A model generated the notes under the pieces. It was not told the DNA's origin, made no database searches, and saw only the letters and a program-made list of their open reading frames with translations. The position numbers were made by a program, and so were the translations under genes. This document shows positions 1-9,482 of a stretch of DNA of 64,000 nt, piece after piece (the stretch's first letter is position 1; the number at the start of each line of letters is the position of its first letter). This DNA is from Magnetococcales bacterium (GTDB taxonomy: Bacteria > Pseudomonadota > Magnetococcia > Magnetococcales > Magnetaquicoccaceae): assembly GCA_015231755.1 (NCBI GenBank), contig JADGAZ010000010.1, positions 62,001 through 126,000 of the forward strand, read 5' to 3'.

Positions 1-396
1 ATCATGCCCATCGTCTCCGGCTGTACCGTGCGGATCGGCTATGCCTTTGCCGATCGGGGAGACGAAAACAATCCACAGGCAGGGTGTGGATCAATCGTGG
101 ATGGCTGAGTGACAAAATCTGCACAAAGGGGGGCATGTGGGGTTGGATTCAAGGCGTGGGCAAAGTTCTCCTCTGGAGTCCGATGTTTCATGCCCAGGAG
201 ATTTTGTTGGAAACCAGGAATCAAATCAATACAATCGATGCGTTATCCACAAAAAGGCGCTTCAACGTTTTCTTCTATCTTTATATTCTTTAAAAAAAGA
301 TGAAACCGCCATCAAAGCGGAATTTCATCCTGAAAGCGGGATATCGAAGAAAACCATGACGCAATCATTCACTCGGAAATCCTATGAGCAAAACCC
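1..396. other. Non-coding region upstream of hemE with DnaA-box-like sites; candidate replication origin
   Basis: No convincing gene lies here; the first 108 bases are open in frame 1 and could be the tail of a gene entering from the left. A perfect DnaA box TTATCCACA lies at 243-251. TGATCCACA, the Caulobacter G-box sequence, lies on the minus strand at 85-93, and CAATCCACA, a two-mismatch site, at 69-77. An AT-rich stretch at about 262-302 could be an unwinding element. GANTC sites (the CcrM target) lie at 146-150, 176-180 and 218-222. In Caulobacter and Rickettsia the chromosomal origin sits next to hemE, which is the next gene here. The boxes are seen; the origin assignment is inference. 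Confidence 0.5.
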
Positions 397-1464
397 ATGC
401 CTGAACCTCATCATCGTTTTTTGAGAGCCTGTCTCAGGCTGCCCACCGATCGGGTTCCAATCTGGATCATGCGTCAAGCCGGTCGTTATCTGCCGGAATA
501 CATGGAAGTGCGCAGACAGGCCGGTGATTTTTTGTCGTTGTGCAAGAATCCGGAATTGGCCACGCAGGTTACCTTGCAACCCGTGGACCGATTTGGATTG
601 GATGCGGCAATTTTGTTTTCCGACATTCTGGTAGTTCCCGAGGCCATGGGCATGGGGCTGCATTTTGGCTCCGGGGAAGGCCCGATCCTGGATCCGGCGA
701 TCAACGCCCCCGGCGATGTGGAAAAATTGCGGGTTTTTGACCCGGAACAGGAGCTGGATTATGTCATGAACACCATCCGGACCATCCGGAGAGAACTGGC
801 GGATCGGGTGCCCTTGATCGGTTTTTCCGGCAGTCCCTGGACTCTGGCCACCTACATGGTGGAGGGGGGATCGAGCAAGAATTTCTCACGCATCAAAGGG
901 ATGATGTATGACCGTCCGGAAGTGCTCCAGGCCCTGCTGGATCGGCTGGTGGATGCGGTGACCCGTTATTTGAATGCCCAGATTCGCCATGGGGTTCAGG
1001 CTGTTCAAATTTTTGACACCTGGGGCGGTGTGCTGGGACATGACGAATTTCTGGAATTTTCCCTGGAGAGCATGCGCCGCATCGTCGCCGGATTGGAGCG
1101 CACCGGTCCGGATGGAACGGTGGTGCCGGTGATTCTGTTCGCCAAGGGGTGCGGCAGTCACCTGGAACGGATGGCCGCCAGCGGTTGCGACGTGGTGGGG
1201 TTGGACTGGACCACGGATCTGGCTCAGGCCCGGTTGCGGGTCGAAGGCCGGGTGGCGTTGCAAGGCAACATGGATCCGGCGGTGCTGTCCGCCACGCCGG
1301 AACGGATCCGCCGCGAAGCCGAACGTACCTTGAAAGCCTACGGTCCCCATCCGGGACATGTGTTCAATCTCGGCCACGGCATCACCCCGGACTGCGCTCC
1401 CCGCAAGGTGACGGCGCTGGTGGAGGCTGTGCAAGGATTTTCTTTCGGGAGTGCCTCCTCATGA
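397..1464 (+). CDS. hemE: Uroporphyrinogen decarboxylase
   Basis: Cytosolic enzyme that decarboxylates the four acetate side chains of uroporphyrinogen III to give coproporphyrinogen III in heme synthesis. The protein is 355 aa, the usual length. The N-terminal signature [10 protein letters not shown] is at residues 26-35 and the second signature GFSGSPWT is near residue 140. It is the first gene of a heme operon: its TGA overlaps the ATG of hemN by four bases (ATGA at 1461). No strong Shine-Dalgarno sequence precedes the start, but family alignment supports the start just ahead of the RxP-x-WxMRQAGR block. Confidence 0.96.
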   Translation: MPEPHHRFLRACLRLPTDRVPIWIMRQAGRYLPEYMEVRRQAGDFLSLCKNPELATQVTLQPVDRFGLDAAILFSDILVVPEAMGMGLHFGSGEGPILDPAINAPGDVEKLRVFDPEQELDYVMNTIRTIRRELADRVPLIGFSGSPWTLATYMVEGGSSKNFSRIKGMMYDRPEVLQALLDRLVDAVTRYLNAQIRHGVQAVQIFDTWGGVLGHDEFLEFSLESMRRIVAGLERTGPDGTVVPVILFAKGCGSHLERMAASGCDVVGLDWTTDLAQARLRVEGRVALQGNMDPAVLSATPERIRREAERTLKAYGPHPGHVFNLGHGITPDCAPRKVTALVEAVQGFSFGSASS

Positions 1465-2870
1465 CCGGATCCCTCGTCTCCCAGGAGGTGCGTTTTGATC
1501 GCGCCCTGATCGAAAAATACGACCGGGCCGGACCCCGTTACACCTCCTATCCCACGGCTCCCCATTTTCACGAGGGGTTCGGACCCCGGGAGTTCCAGCA
1601 GGAGATCGCCCGCTCCAGCGCCGAACAGCCGGATCGGGCCCTTTCGTTGTATCTGCACATCCCGTTTTGCGACACGGTGTGTTACTACTGCGCCTGCAAC
1701 AAGATCATCACTCCGGACCGGGCACGGGCGGTTCCCTACCTGGAGGCCCTGATCCGGGAGATTTCCTTGATGGGTCGCCACTTCACTCCGGAGCGTCAGG
1801 TCACGCAGATCCACTTCGGGGGTGGCTCACCCTCCTACCTCACTTTGGACCAGACCCAGCGCCTCTGGGGGGTGCTGCGGGACCATTTCAACCTGGCGGA
1901 CCGGAGTCGCGGGGAGTTCGGCATCGAGGCCGATCCCAGAGAGTGTCCGGAAGGGACCATCGCCCGTCTGGCGGAAATCGGATTCAATCGGATTTCCTTC
2001 GGGGTGCAGGATCTGGAATACGCGGTGCAAAAGGCGGTCAACCGCATCCAGCCCGTGGAGCTGACCCAACGGTGTGTGGCCGAATCCCGTGCCCATGGTT
2101 TCCAGTCGGTCAATCTGGATCTGATCTACGGCTTGCCGTTGCAGACGGAAGCCTCCTTTTTGAAAACTTTGGAGGTGGTGATCCGGGATCTGGATCCGGA
2201 TCGGCTGGCGGTGTTCAATTATGCCCATTTGCCCCAATATTTCACCCCGCAACGGCGCATCGACGCCACGCAACTGCCGCCTCCCGAGGTCAAGCTGCGC
2301 ATTCTGGAACAGACCATCGCCCGGTTGCTGGAAGCCGGATATGTCTACGTGGGCATGGATCACTTCGCCAAGCCCGGCGACGAGCTGGCCACCGCCCAGC
2401 GGCAGGGGGGATTGCATCGCAATTTTCAGGGTTACACCACCCGGGCCGAATGCGATCTGGTGGGCTTGGGATTGACCTCCATCAGCCAGTTCGGTCACGC
2501 CTACGCCCAGAATTACAAAACCCTGCCCGAGTATTACGCCCGCATCGACGCCGGAGAGCTGGCGGTTTTCCGGGGATTGGCCCTCAATGCCGATGACCGG
2601 ATCCGTCGGGATGTGATCATGCGGCTGCTGTGTGACTTCCAGTTGGACCGGAGGGCCACGGGGCAACGATTGGGGATTGATTTCAACGCCTATTTCGCCG
2701 AAGAATCCCAGGAGATCGCCCGCATGGTCGAAGAGGGGCTTTTGGAAGACGATGGCAATCTCATGCGGGTGACCGCCGGTGGACGGTTGTTGATTCGCAA
2801 CGTCTGCATGGCGTTTGATTGGTATCTGGCCCACGGGCCGCAAACCAAGGCCTTTTCAAAGACGATATGA
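1461..2870 (+). CDS. hemN: Oxygen-independent coproporphyrinogen III oxidase (radical SAM)
   Basis: Oxidatively decarboxylates coproporphyrinogen III to protoporphyrinogen IX using S-adenosylmethionine and a [4Fe-4S] cluster, without O2. It has 469 aa. The radical-SAM cysteines are C70, C74 and C77 in [10 protein letters not shown], and C79 matches the extra HemN cysteine. [10 protein letters not shown], typical of the family, follows. An open frame extends upstream inside hemE, but the ATG at 1461 overlapping the hemE stop gives the expected N-terminus with the family's [16 protein letters not shown] motif. The next gene again starts at an ATGA overlap. Confidence 0.96.
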   Translation: MTGSLVSQEVRFDRALIEKYDRAGPRYTSYPTAPHFHEGFGPREFQQEIARSSAEQPDRALSLYLHIPFCDTVCYYCACNKIITPDRARAVPYLEALIREISLMGRHFTPERQVTQIHFGGGSPSYLTLDQTQRLWGVLRDHFNLADRSRGEFGIEADPRECPEGTIARLAEIGFNRISFGVQDLEYAVQKAVNRIQPVELTQRCVAESRAHGFQSVNLDLIYGLPLQTEASFLKTLEVVIRDLDPDRLAVFNYAHLPQYFTPQRRIDATQLPPPEVKLRILEQTIARLLEAGYVYVGMDHFAKPGDELATAQRQGGLHRNFQGYTTRAECDLVGLGLTSISQFGHAYAQNYKTLPEYYARIDAGELAVFRGLALNADDRIRRDVIMRLLCDFQLDRRATGQRLGIDFNAYFAEESQEIARMVEEGLLEDDGNLMRVTAGGRLLIRNVCMAFDWYLAHGPQTKAFSKTI

Positions 2871-4285
2871 ATATGACCAAGAGTTCCGGCAGGATTTTGA
2901 TTCTGGGGGGAGGGATTTCCGGTCTTTCCCTCGCCTGGTTTTTGCATCGCCGCGGGGAGCGGGTCGGGGTATTGGAGGCCGGTGAACGGCCCGGAGGCAC
3001 GATCCGCACCGAACGCATGGATGGCTATCAGGTGGAATTGGGTCCCAATTCCACCTTGCAAAAACCTGGTGAACCCGAAGACGCCCTGGGACGGCTGGTG
3101 TCAGAACTGGAGCTGGACAGTCGTCTGATCGAAGCCGCTCCTGCGGCCTCCAGACGCTATGTGATGCGCCGTGGCCGATTGATCCCCTTGCCCGATTCTC
3201 CGCCGGCGTTTGTGCGTTCGCCGGTTTTTTCGCCTTTGGCCAAGCTGCGTTTGCTCAAGGAGCCGCTGGTGGGCTGGGTGGATCACGAAGAGAACATCGC
3301 ATCCTTCGTGCGGCGTCGGCTGGGTCGGGAATTTCTCGATTACGCCATTGAACCGTTCATCTCCGGGGTGTATGCCGGGGATCCCCGGAATCTGTCGGTG
3401 CGGGCGGCGGTGCCGAAAATTTACGATGTGGAACAACGGTTCGGCTCTTTGATTGTCGGCGGTTTCATGATCGGCAAAAAGAAAAAGACCATGGGCACCC
3501 CACGGGGCCGACTGGTCAGCTTCGATGCCGGAATGGAACTGCTGCCCGCCACGCTGGCGGCGCGTCTGCCCCCCGGAAGCGTGCGCTGCGGCATGGAGGT
3601 GGTGACCGTGAAACCGGTCGCTGCGGGAGGCTGGGAGGTGGAGTGGAAAAACCTCCAGGGGGAGCGGGGCGTGGAACAGGCCGAACGGGTGGTTTTGGCC
3701 ATGCCGGCCCATGCGGCGGCCAAAGTGCTGTTTTCTTCGTTGCCGAAGGCCAGTCGGTTTTTGTCGGGCATCGCCTATGCCCCGATCGTCTCCACCGCTC
3801 TGGGATACACCCGCAATCAGGTGGCCCATCCCCTGGATGGATTTGGCTTTTTGCTGCCCCGTCGGGAGCAGGTGCGGTTGTTGGGGGCGTTGTTCTCCTC
3901 GTCGTTGTTTCCGGGACGCGCCCCGGAAGGCAAAACCTTGTTGACCACCTTCATCGGTGGCGCCATGGATCCCGAAGCCCTGACCCTGCCGGATGGCCCC
4001 TTGGAATCGTGGGTACGCAAGGATCTGGCCGGCTGTCTGGGGATCAGCGGCGAACCGGAGTTCAGCCGTTTTACCCGGTATCAGGCGGCCATTCCCCAAT
4101 ACAATGTGGGTCATCTGGAACGGATCGAGGCCATCGACCAGGCGTTGGAGATTCATTCCGGTCTTTATACCCGCGCCAACTGGCGGGATGGCATTTCGGT
4201 CTCCGATTGCGTGTGGAACGCCGAACGCTTGGCGAGACGCCTGACCGGCGAAGAGGAGAAAAAAGAGGAGGAGAACCCGGAATGA
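2867..4285 (+). CDS. hemY: Protoporphyrinogen oxidase, FAD-dependent HemY type
   Basis: Oxidises protoporphyrinogen IX to protoporphyrin IX with FAD, the last step before iron insertion. The 472-aa protein starts with a Rossmann FAD-binding fold (ILGGGISGLSLAW, about residues 9-21) and an acidic residue at the end of the second strand (VLEAG). A C-terminal block with YTRANWRDGISVSDCV is typical of FAD amine-oxidase/PPOX proteins. ATG 2867 overlaps the hemN stop; ATG 2873 is an alternative. Some databases call this type HemG. Pairing with oxygen-independent HemN suggests the pathway works over a range of oxygen levels (inference). Confidence 0.9.
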   Translation: MNMTKSSGRILILGGGISGLSLAWFLHRRGERVGVLEAGERPGGTIRTERMDGYQVELGPNSTLQKPGEPEDALGRLVSELELDSRLIEAAPAASRRYVMRRGRLIPLPDSPPAFVRSPVFSPLAKLRLLKEPLVGWVDHEENIASFVRRRLGREFLDYAIEPFISGVYAGDPRNLSVRAAVPKIYDVEQRFGSLIVGGFMIGKKKKTMGTPRGRLVSFDAGMELLPATLAARLPPGSVRCGMEVVTVKPVAAGGWEVEWKNLQGERGVEQAERVVLAMPAHAAAKVLFSSLPKASRFLSGIAYAPIVSTALGYTRNQVAHPLDGFGFLLPRREQVRLLGALFSSSLFPGRAPEGKTLLTTFIGGAMDPEALTLPDGPLESWVRKDLAGCLGISGEPEFSRFTRYQAAIPQYNVGHLERIEAIDQALEIHSGLYTRANWRDGISVSDCVWNAERLARRLTGEEEKKEEENPE

Positions 4286-5019
4286 CCCGTCTGATCGCCC
4301 TGGACACGGAAACCACCGGACTCTCCCCGGCCAAGGGGGATCGCATCGTGGAACTGGGTTGCGTGGAACTGGTCCACATGCGCAAAGGCCAGAGCCGGCA
4401 ATGGTTCATCAATCCGGAACGGTCGATTCCCGCCGAGGCGACCCGCATTCACGGCATCACCGACGAACAGGTGGCCGGAGCGCCGATTTTCAAGGGGATT
4501 GCGGAGGAATTTCTGGCTTTTATCGGCCAGGATGGATTGGTGATTCACAATGCCGGCTTCGACATGGGATTTCTCAACGCCGAGCTGGCCCGGATCAAGC
4601 GTCCCCCTCTCGACACCGGGCGGGTGATCGATACCCTGGCCATATCGCGCCGTCGTTATCCCGGTGCCAAGTCGGATCTGGACTCCTTGTGCAAACGCCT
4701 CAAGATCGACAATACCCACCGGAAGTTTCATGGCGCGTTGCTGGACGCCGAACTTCTGGCCGATGTCTATGTGGCCTTGAACGGCGGTGCCCAGTTTGCC
4801 ATGGATCTGACCGCTTCGGCGGAGCCGTTGCCATCGTTGCCGGTGGCGGCGGGACAGGCCGGTCAGGAGGGGACAGCCTCAGCACCCCTGGCGGTGGTCA
4901 GACCGACGCGCCCATGGCCTTTGTCCCGGGAGGAGGAGTTGGCCCATGAGGCGTTTTTGGAATTCATGCAAAAAGAGCATCGGGCCTGTGTGTGGGCGGA
5001 GAGTGAATTCCATACCTAG
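4282..5019 (+). CDS. dnaQ: DNA polymerase III epsilon subunit, 3'-5' exonuclease
   Basis: Proofreading exonuclease of the replicase. The 245-aa protein shows the DEDDh motifs: ExoI DTETTGL (D8, E10), ExoII HNAGFDMGFLN, and ExoIII-epsilon HGALLDAELLADVY. The C-terminal third is a low-complexity Pro/Ala linker and tail, where the E. coli protein binds the polymerase subunit. AQFAMDL at about 170-176 resembles a weak clamp-binding motif. It overlaps the hemY stop by four bases, so it is probably the last cistron of the heme operon. Confidence 0.93.
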   Translation: MTRLIALDTETTGLSPAKGDRIVELGCVELVHMRKGQSRQWFINPERSIPAEATRIHGITDEQVAGAPIFKGIAEEFLAFIGQDGLVIHNAGFDMGFLNAELARIKRPPLDTGRVIDTLAISRRRYPGAKSDLDSLCKRLKIDNTHRKFHGALLDAELLADVYVALNGGAQFAMDLTASAEPLPSLPVAAGQAGQEGTASAPLAVVRPTRPWPLSREEELAHEAFLEFMQKEHRACVWAESEFHT

Positions 5020-5030
5020 ATTCAACCGGT

Positions 5031-5225
5031 TCATCTCCCCGCGCCGGATCCGGGAGGTTCGATGGGTCCCATCCACTGGCCTATGCACAATCCCAACTGT
5101 TTTCCCTCCACCACGCCCACCCGGTAGACGAATCCTTGTTTGATCAACACCGCTTCGGCATAGTTGGGGACCGGTTTCCACCAATACCACCCTTGTTCTC
5201 TGGGTTTTTCGCGTTTCCATTCCAT
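5031..5225 (-). CDS. Small hypothetical protein with a GWYWWKP motif
   Basis: A 64-aa reading frame starting at ATG 5225; an upstream in-frame ATG at 5270 would give 79 aa. It has GWYWWKPVPN near the N-terminus and GQWMGPIEPP near the end. This resembles small proteins built on a 'GWYW...GPIEPP' scaffold that occur in phages and bacteria (recalled resemblance, not checked). It lies convergent to dnaQ in an otherwise empty 400-bp gap. A perfect TTATCCACA lies at 5231-5239, just upstream of its start. No function can be given. Confidence 0.5.
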   Translation of the reverse strand: MEWKREKPREQGWYWWKPVPNYAEAVLIKQGFVYRVGVVEGKQLGLCIGQWMGPIEPPGSGAGR

Positions 5226-5330
5226 GCTGATTATCCACAATGTCTGTGATGTTATTGCCAAGCTTTCCATCTTGTCTTAACTTTCCCAAAAATGCCAGAA
5301 TCCGTGTGGAGAATTTTCCTTGGAAAGGAC

Positions 5331-5359
5331 TTGACTCTCTGCCGTCATTTTGAAATAGT
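5331..5359 (+). promoter_or_regulatory. Possible sigma-70 promoter for petABC
   Basis: TTGACT at 5331-5336 and AATAGT at 5354-5359, with a 17-base spacer, lie 64 bases upstream of petA. The match is 5 of 6 for -35 and 4 of 6 for -10. Its position ahead of the first gene of the operon supports it, but it was found only by eye. Confidence 0.4.
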
Positions 5360-5422
5360 GGCACGGCGTTTGGTATCCCCTGTCCGCATCACCCCTTTTT
5401 CGATATAAGGTCGAGACTTTAC

Positions 5423-5995
5423 ATGACTGCCACCGCACACTCCACTGCCCACTCCCATCCACCGGTCTCCGTCCAACCCGAGGAAGAAAGTCGTCGTGAT
5501 TTCCTGATCTTGGCCACAGGAGCCGTCAGCGCGGTCGGCGTTGCAGGCGCGGCCTGGCCATTCATTCAATCCTGGAGCCCATCGGCTGACGTGCTTTCCC
5601 AGGCCACCACCGAGGTGGATATCAGTGCGTTGGCCAAGGGTCAGATGATCACCGTCCCCTGGCAGGGCAAACCGGTTTTCATTCTTCACCGCACCGACGA
5701 GCAGATCGCGAGCGCCAAAAAAGGCGACGGGGAAAAACTCCCGGATCCCGCCAAGGATGCGGATCGGGCACAAAAGCCGGAATATCTCGTATTGCTGGCC
5801 ATTTGCACCCATCTGGGCTGTGTGCCCCAACCCGTCGGAACCGGCAATTATGGCGGTTTCCTGTGTCCTTGTCACGGCTCCCACTATGACACCTCGGGAC
5901 GCATTCGTCAGGGACCGGCTCCCAAGAACCTCGAAGTTCCCTACTATACCTTCAAGGATGAGAAAATCCTGGTGATCGGCAAGGCGGTCGGCTGA
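5423..5995 (+). CDS. petA: Ubiquinol-cytochrome c reductase, Rieske iron-sulfur subunit
   Basis: Carries the high-potential [2Fe-2S] cluster that takes electrons from ubiquinol in the bc1 complex. The 190-aa protein has a twin-arginine membrane anchor (SRRDFLILATG, residues about 23-33, followed by a hydrophobic helix). It has both cluster-binding boxes, CTHLGCVP and CPCHGSHYD. First gene of petA-petB-petC. Tat export with retention of the anchor is the known route for this family. Confidence 0.96.
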   Translation: MTATAHSTAHSHPPVSVQPEEESRRDFLILATGAVSAVGVAGAAWPFIQSWSPSADVLSQATTEVDISALAKGQMITVPWQGKPVFILHRTDEQIASAKKGDGEKLPDPAKDADRAQKPEYLVLLAICTHLGCVPQPVGTGNYGGFLCPCHGSHYDTSGRIRQGPAPKNLEVPYYTFKDEKILVIGKAVG

Positions 5996-6061
5996 TCCGG
6001 CGGTATGGAAGAGTCATGAAAAACAGCAATCACCAAAAAGAGATGCGTGCAAGGAGACCTC

Positions 6062-7279
6062 ATGGTGTTTAAATCGCTCATGGATTGGGTGGATGCCCGT
6101 CTGCCCGTCACGGCTCTGATCAAAAGTCAGGCCACCGAATACCCGACGCCCAAGAACCTCAACTATTGGTGGAACTTCGGCTCATTGGCTTTGTTTTGTC
6201 TCATCATCATGCTGCTGACCGGTCTGTTTCTGGCCATGCACTACAAGCCGGACGCCAATCTGGCTTTCGACGCTGTCGAACACATCATGCGTGATGTCAA
6301 CTACGGCTGGTTGTTGCGTTATCTGCATGCCAACGGCGCCACGTTCTTTTTCATGGTTGTTTATGTCCACATCCTGCGGGGCATGTATTACGGCTCTTAT
6401 CGCGCCCCCCGCGAAATCCTGTGGTGGGTTGGCGTGATCATCTTCTTCCTGCTGATGGCCACGGCTTTCATGGGTTATGTGCTTCCCTGGGGTCAGATGT
6501 CCTACTGGGGTGCGGCGGTCATCACCAATCTGATGAGTGCCATTCCGGTGGTGGGTCAGGAGCTGGTGATCTGGGTGTGGGGTGGATTCGCGGTTGGCGA
6601 TCCCACCTTGAATCGTTTCTTCGCGTTGCACTTCCTGCTGCCCTTTGTGATTTTCGGAGTGGTGATTGTCCATCTGTGGGCCTTGCATGCGGTCCACTCG
6701 AACAATCCGGACGGCATCGACGTGGATCATCACAAGGATTGCATTCCGTTTCATCCGTACTTCACCATCAAGGATCTGTACGGAGTCGGTGTTTTCCTGA
6801 TCGTTTATTGTGGTTTTGTTTTCTTCCAGCCCAATTTCTTCTTGGAGCCGGACAACTACATCCCGGCCAACCCCATGCAGACCCCGGCCCACATCGTGCC
6901 GGAATGGTACTTCCTGCCGTTTTATGCGGTGTTGCGTTCCATTGACTTCCTGGGTTCCTACAGCAAGTTGGCGGGTGTGATTTCCATGGGGGCCGCCATT
7001 GCCATCCTGTTCATTCTGCCTTTCCTGGATCGTTCGCCGGTGCGTTCGTTCCGGTATCGTCCGTTGAGCAAGCAGCTGTTTTGGATCTTTGTCATCGACT
7101 GTTTCATCCTGGGCTGGGTGGGGTACAATCCGGCCGATGCCACCCGTTTCAACGGTGCTTTGCCCCTGATTGTCGTGGGTCGCACCTGCACGGCCATCTA
7201 CTTCGGGTATTTCATCCTGTTGTGGATCATCACCGCATTTGACATCGAAAAACCCAAACCCGTGCCCAAAAGCCTGTAA
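6062..7279 (+). CDS. petB: Ubiquinol-cytochrome c reductase, cytochrome b subunit
   Basis: Integral membrane subunit holding hemes bL and bH and the Qo and Qi sites. From ATG 6062 it has 405 aa, with AAGGAG at 6051-6056 as a good Shine-Dalgarno sequence; an in-frame upstream start at 6047 lies before it and is rejected. About eight hydrophobic helices are visible. The paired heme histidines lie in the second and fourth helices ([12 protein letters not shown] and FALHFLLPF...VHLWALH). The Qo-site [14 protein letters not shown] motif is present. It lies between the Rieske and cytochrome c1 genes. Confidence 0.96.
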   Translation: MVFKSLMDWVDARLPVTALIKSQATEYPTPKNLNYWWNFGSLALFCLIIMLLTGLFLAMHYKPDANLAFDAVEHIMRDVNYGWLLRYLHANGATFFFMVVYVHILRGMYYGSYRAPREILWWVGVIIFFLLMATAFMGYVLPWGQMSYWGAAVITNLMSAIPVVGQELVIWVWGGFAVGDPTLNRFFALHFLLPFVIFGVVIVHLWALHAVHSNNPDGIDVDHHKDCIPFHPYFTIKDLYGVGVFLIVYCGFVFFQPNFFLEPDNYIPANPMQTPAHIVPEWYFLPFYAVLRSIDFLGSYSKLAGVISMGAAIAILFILPFLDRSPVRSFRYRPLSKQLFWIFVIDCFILGWVGYNPADATRFNGALPLIVVGRTCTAIYFGYFILLWIITAFDIEKPKPVPKSL

Positions 7280-7297
7280 GAAGGGGAGCTAGCCAAC

Positions 7298-8131
7298 ATG
7301 GACTTCTTGAAATTCCTTAAAACCGTGGCCCTGGCGGCTGCGGTGGTTCTTCCCCAAACGGCCCTGGCCTCCGAGGGTCCCGCGTTGCCCAAGCAGTCAT
7401 GGGGATTTATCGGGGTTTTTGGTCAATTCGACCAGGCGGCTCTCAAACGGGGTGCGCGGGTGGCGGTGGAGGTCTGCATGGCCTGTCACTCCATCAAGTA
7501 CATCAAGTTTGACTCCTTGAAAAAGCTTGGTTTCACCGAGCCTGAAGTGATCGCTTTGGCGGAAGCCCAAAGCCACAACAAAAAAGACGCCATGATCAGC
7601 CCCATGGATCCCACCTCGGCCAAGGACAGTTTCGGAGTGGTTCCTCCGGATCTTTCTTTGATCACCAAGGCCCGCAAGGGGTATGAGGATTATGTCTATG
7701 CCATCCTGAACGGTTATGCCACCGATGCGGATCGTGCGTTGGTGCAAAAGGTGATGGAGGATGGCGCCCTGTCTGAAAAAGAGCTGATGGAGGTCACGTC
7801 GGCTTTGAATCTGAATGCGCACATGGCTCCTGAGAAGATCAAGGAGGTTTTGACCCGCATTCAGGCCAACGAGAATTTCAATCGTTATTTCCCGGGCAAC
7901 TTCTTCGCCATGCCTCAGCCTCTCAACGATGGGGCGGTGACGTATCCGGATGGTGTGCAGAATTCGTTGAAGCAGATGTCGCAGGATGTCACCACCTTTC
8001 TGGCCTGGGCTGCCGAGCCTTCGATGATGGATCGCAAGGCGTTGGGGTTGAAGGTGATGCTGTATCTGTTTGTTTTGACCATTATGTTCTTTGCGGTCAA
8101 GCGGCGCATCTGGGCCAAGATTCCCCATTGA
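7298..8131 (+). CDS. petC: Ubiquinol-cytochrome c reductase, cytochrome c1
   Basis: Membrane-anchored c-type cytochrome that passes electrons from the Rieske centre to a soluble cytochrome c. The 277-aa protein has an N-terminal signal peptide ending near ALAS, the heme site CMACH (C60, C63, H64), and a C-terminal anchor helix (VMLYLFVLTIMFFAV) followed by a basic tail. AAGGGGAG precedes the ATG. It is the last gene of the operon and is followed by a strong terminator. Confidence 0.95.
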   Translation: MDFLKFLKTVALAAAVVLPQTALASEGPALPKQSWGFIGVFGQFDQAALKRGARVAVEVCMACHSIKYIKFDSLKKLGFTEPEVIALAEAQSHNKKDAMISPMDPTSAKDSFGVVPPDLSLITKARKGYEDYVYAILNGYATDADRALVQKVMEDGALSEKELMEVTSALNLNAHMAPEKIKEVLTRIQANENFNRYFPGNFFAMPQPLNDGAVTYPDGVQNSLKQMSQDVTTFLAWAAEPSMMDRKALGLKVMLYLFVLTIMFFAVKRRIWAKIPH

Positions 8132-8151
8132 TTGGGTAATGTGGCGTGTAC

Positions 8152-8187
8152 AAAAAAAACCCCCGCATGGTCGGGGGTTTTTTTTTG
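8152..8187 (+). terminator. Intrinsic terminator of petABC
   Basis: CCCCCG and CGGGGG form a hairpin around the loop CATGGT, flanked by A8 and a run of T. It lies 20 bases after the petC stop. The A and T tracts let it work in both directions. Confidence 0.9.
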
Positions 8188-8227
8188 GAGAAGATGGAAG
8201 ATGGAAGGGGGATGGTTTTTGATTGTT

Positions 8228-8346
8228 GGAAACAAAGAAGGGGTCCGGGGGAAGAATTCCCCGGACCCCTTCTTTGTTTCCATGGATTTCAGAAGTCAAA
8301 ACCCTGGGGGAAGAATCCCCCAGACCCCCTCTTTTTTTTTCAATGG
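8228..8346. repeat. Nested inverted-repeat element, copy 1 (paired hairpins)
   Basis: The first unit, 8228-8281, is a perfect 23-base inverted repeat around the loop GAAGAATT, with outer arms starting GGAAACAAAGAAGGGG. The second unit, 8297-8346, is AAAACCCTGGGGG-AAGAAT-CCCCCAGACCCCCTC followed by T9 and CAATGG. The second unit matches the right half of copies at 12109, 14654, 17026, 34922 and 58552. It lies between the 3' ends of petC and the LysR gene. The first unit is a variant whose stem changes (GTCC/GGAC instead of GTCT/AGAC) are compensated. Confidence 0.85.
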
Positions 8347-8349
8347 ATT

Positions 8350-9273
8350 TCAGACAAGCGGCTTTTCCTTGATCTTGGTACACTCACCTTGAGCGTAAGC
8401 CAGGAATTCCTCAACCGCTTTGGAACGAAACTTCTGCTTTTGGTAAACAAAATTAAGCCGACGCTTCATGGTGCCTTCTTTCAAACGTCGGATCACCAGA
8501 GATTTCAAACTGACTTCCTTGCGCAAGGCAATCAACGAAACAATACTGAAACCAACACCACCTTCCACCGCCGCCTTGATCGATTCCGTGGAACCCATTT
8601 CAAGAATCAAATCCAATTGCTCATACTGCACACCAAATTTGCTCAATAAATCCGTGATCACCGCACGGGTTCCGGATCCCTCCTCCCGGGAGACAAAGGG
8701 ATACTCCTTGAGCATTTGCACCGGAATCTCGTCCAACTTGGCCAAAGGATGGTTGGGAGCCACAATCAAAACCAATTCATCTTCCATGCATGGAGAAACC
8801 ACAATGTTCTTGTTGTTCACCGGACCTTCAACCATGCCAATGTCAATGGTGGCATCCTCCAACTTGCGCACCACCATACGGGTGTTGTGTACCGTCAGAC
8901 GAACCTGAACACCCGGAAAACCATCATGATACCCACTTAAAATCCGAGGCAACAAATATTCACCCAAAGTGGTGGTGGCGCCCAGCTTGATCACACCACG
9001 GGTCACCCCCGTCATTTCGTTGATGGCCTTTTCCGTCTCCCGATACAACTCCAAAATCCGGTCCGCATAGTTGAATACCATCATCCCGGCTTCGGTCAGG
9101 GAAATGCGATTGTGATGACGATCAAACAGCCGGGTGTTGAAATGCTCCTCCAACTGCCGAATCTGAAAAGTGACCGCCGGCTGGGTAAGATAAAGCTCCT
9201 CCGCCGCCCGGGTGAAGGAAAGATGCTTGGCAACCGAGTAGAAAACACGCAGACGGGTATCGGAAAAGCTCAT
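8350..9273 (-). CDS. LysR-family transcriptional regulator
   Basis: A 307-aa DNA-binding regulator. The winged helix-turn-helix fills residues 1-60 (FTRAAEELYLTQPAVTFQIRQLEEHF), and a two-lobed co-inducer domain follows, with GSTESIKAAVEGGVGFSIVS near residue 230. That block occurs in the CysB/CbbR/YeiE side of the family, but the ligand cannot be told from sequence. It is divergent from the HAD phosphatase gene, with about 210 bases between the starts, so it may control itself and that gene (inference). Confidence 0.88.
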   Translation of the reverse strand: MSFSDTRLRVFYSVAKHLSFTRAAEELYLTQPAVTFQIRQLEEHFNTRLFDRHHNRISLTEAGMMVFNYADRILELYRETEKAINEMTGVTRGVIKLGATTTLGEYLLPRILSGYHDGFPGVQVRLTVHNTRMVVRKLEDATIDIGMVEGPVNNKNIVVSPCMEDELVLIVAPNHPLAKLDEIPVQMLKEYPFVSREEGSGTRAVITDLLSKFGVQYEQLDLILEMGSTESIKAAVEGGVGFSIVSLIALRKEVSLKSLVIRRLKEGTMKRRLNFVYQKQKFRSKAVEEFLAYAQGECTKIKEKPLV

Positions 9274-9482
9274 GGGATGAAGACCTTCTGGGAGGATGGA
9301 TGCATACGGGAACGCTCTTTATGCTAAAAAAAAATTTGATATATGTATAGGGAAAAATGGACGCAGATGAAAAATGCAACGGGTGCGCAAACGCGCCTTG
9401 GGAAACACGACTCAATGGGGGTATAGTCTTCAAGCTGGATGCATTCATCGTCAGACCCATTCAAACGAAAGTGATATTTTTT

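Noticed and set aside
1-108. Frame-1 open stretch as the end of a gene
   Set aside because: Only 35 codons are visible, no family is recognised, and the DnaA-like boxes fall inside it. The alternative cannot be settled without upstream sequence.
8132-8649. Open frames reading through the repeat units after petC
   Set aside because: They consist mainly of translated hairpins (KKTPAWSGV-type peptides) and antisense LysR sequence.
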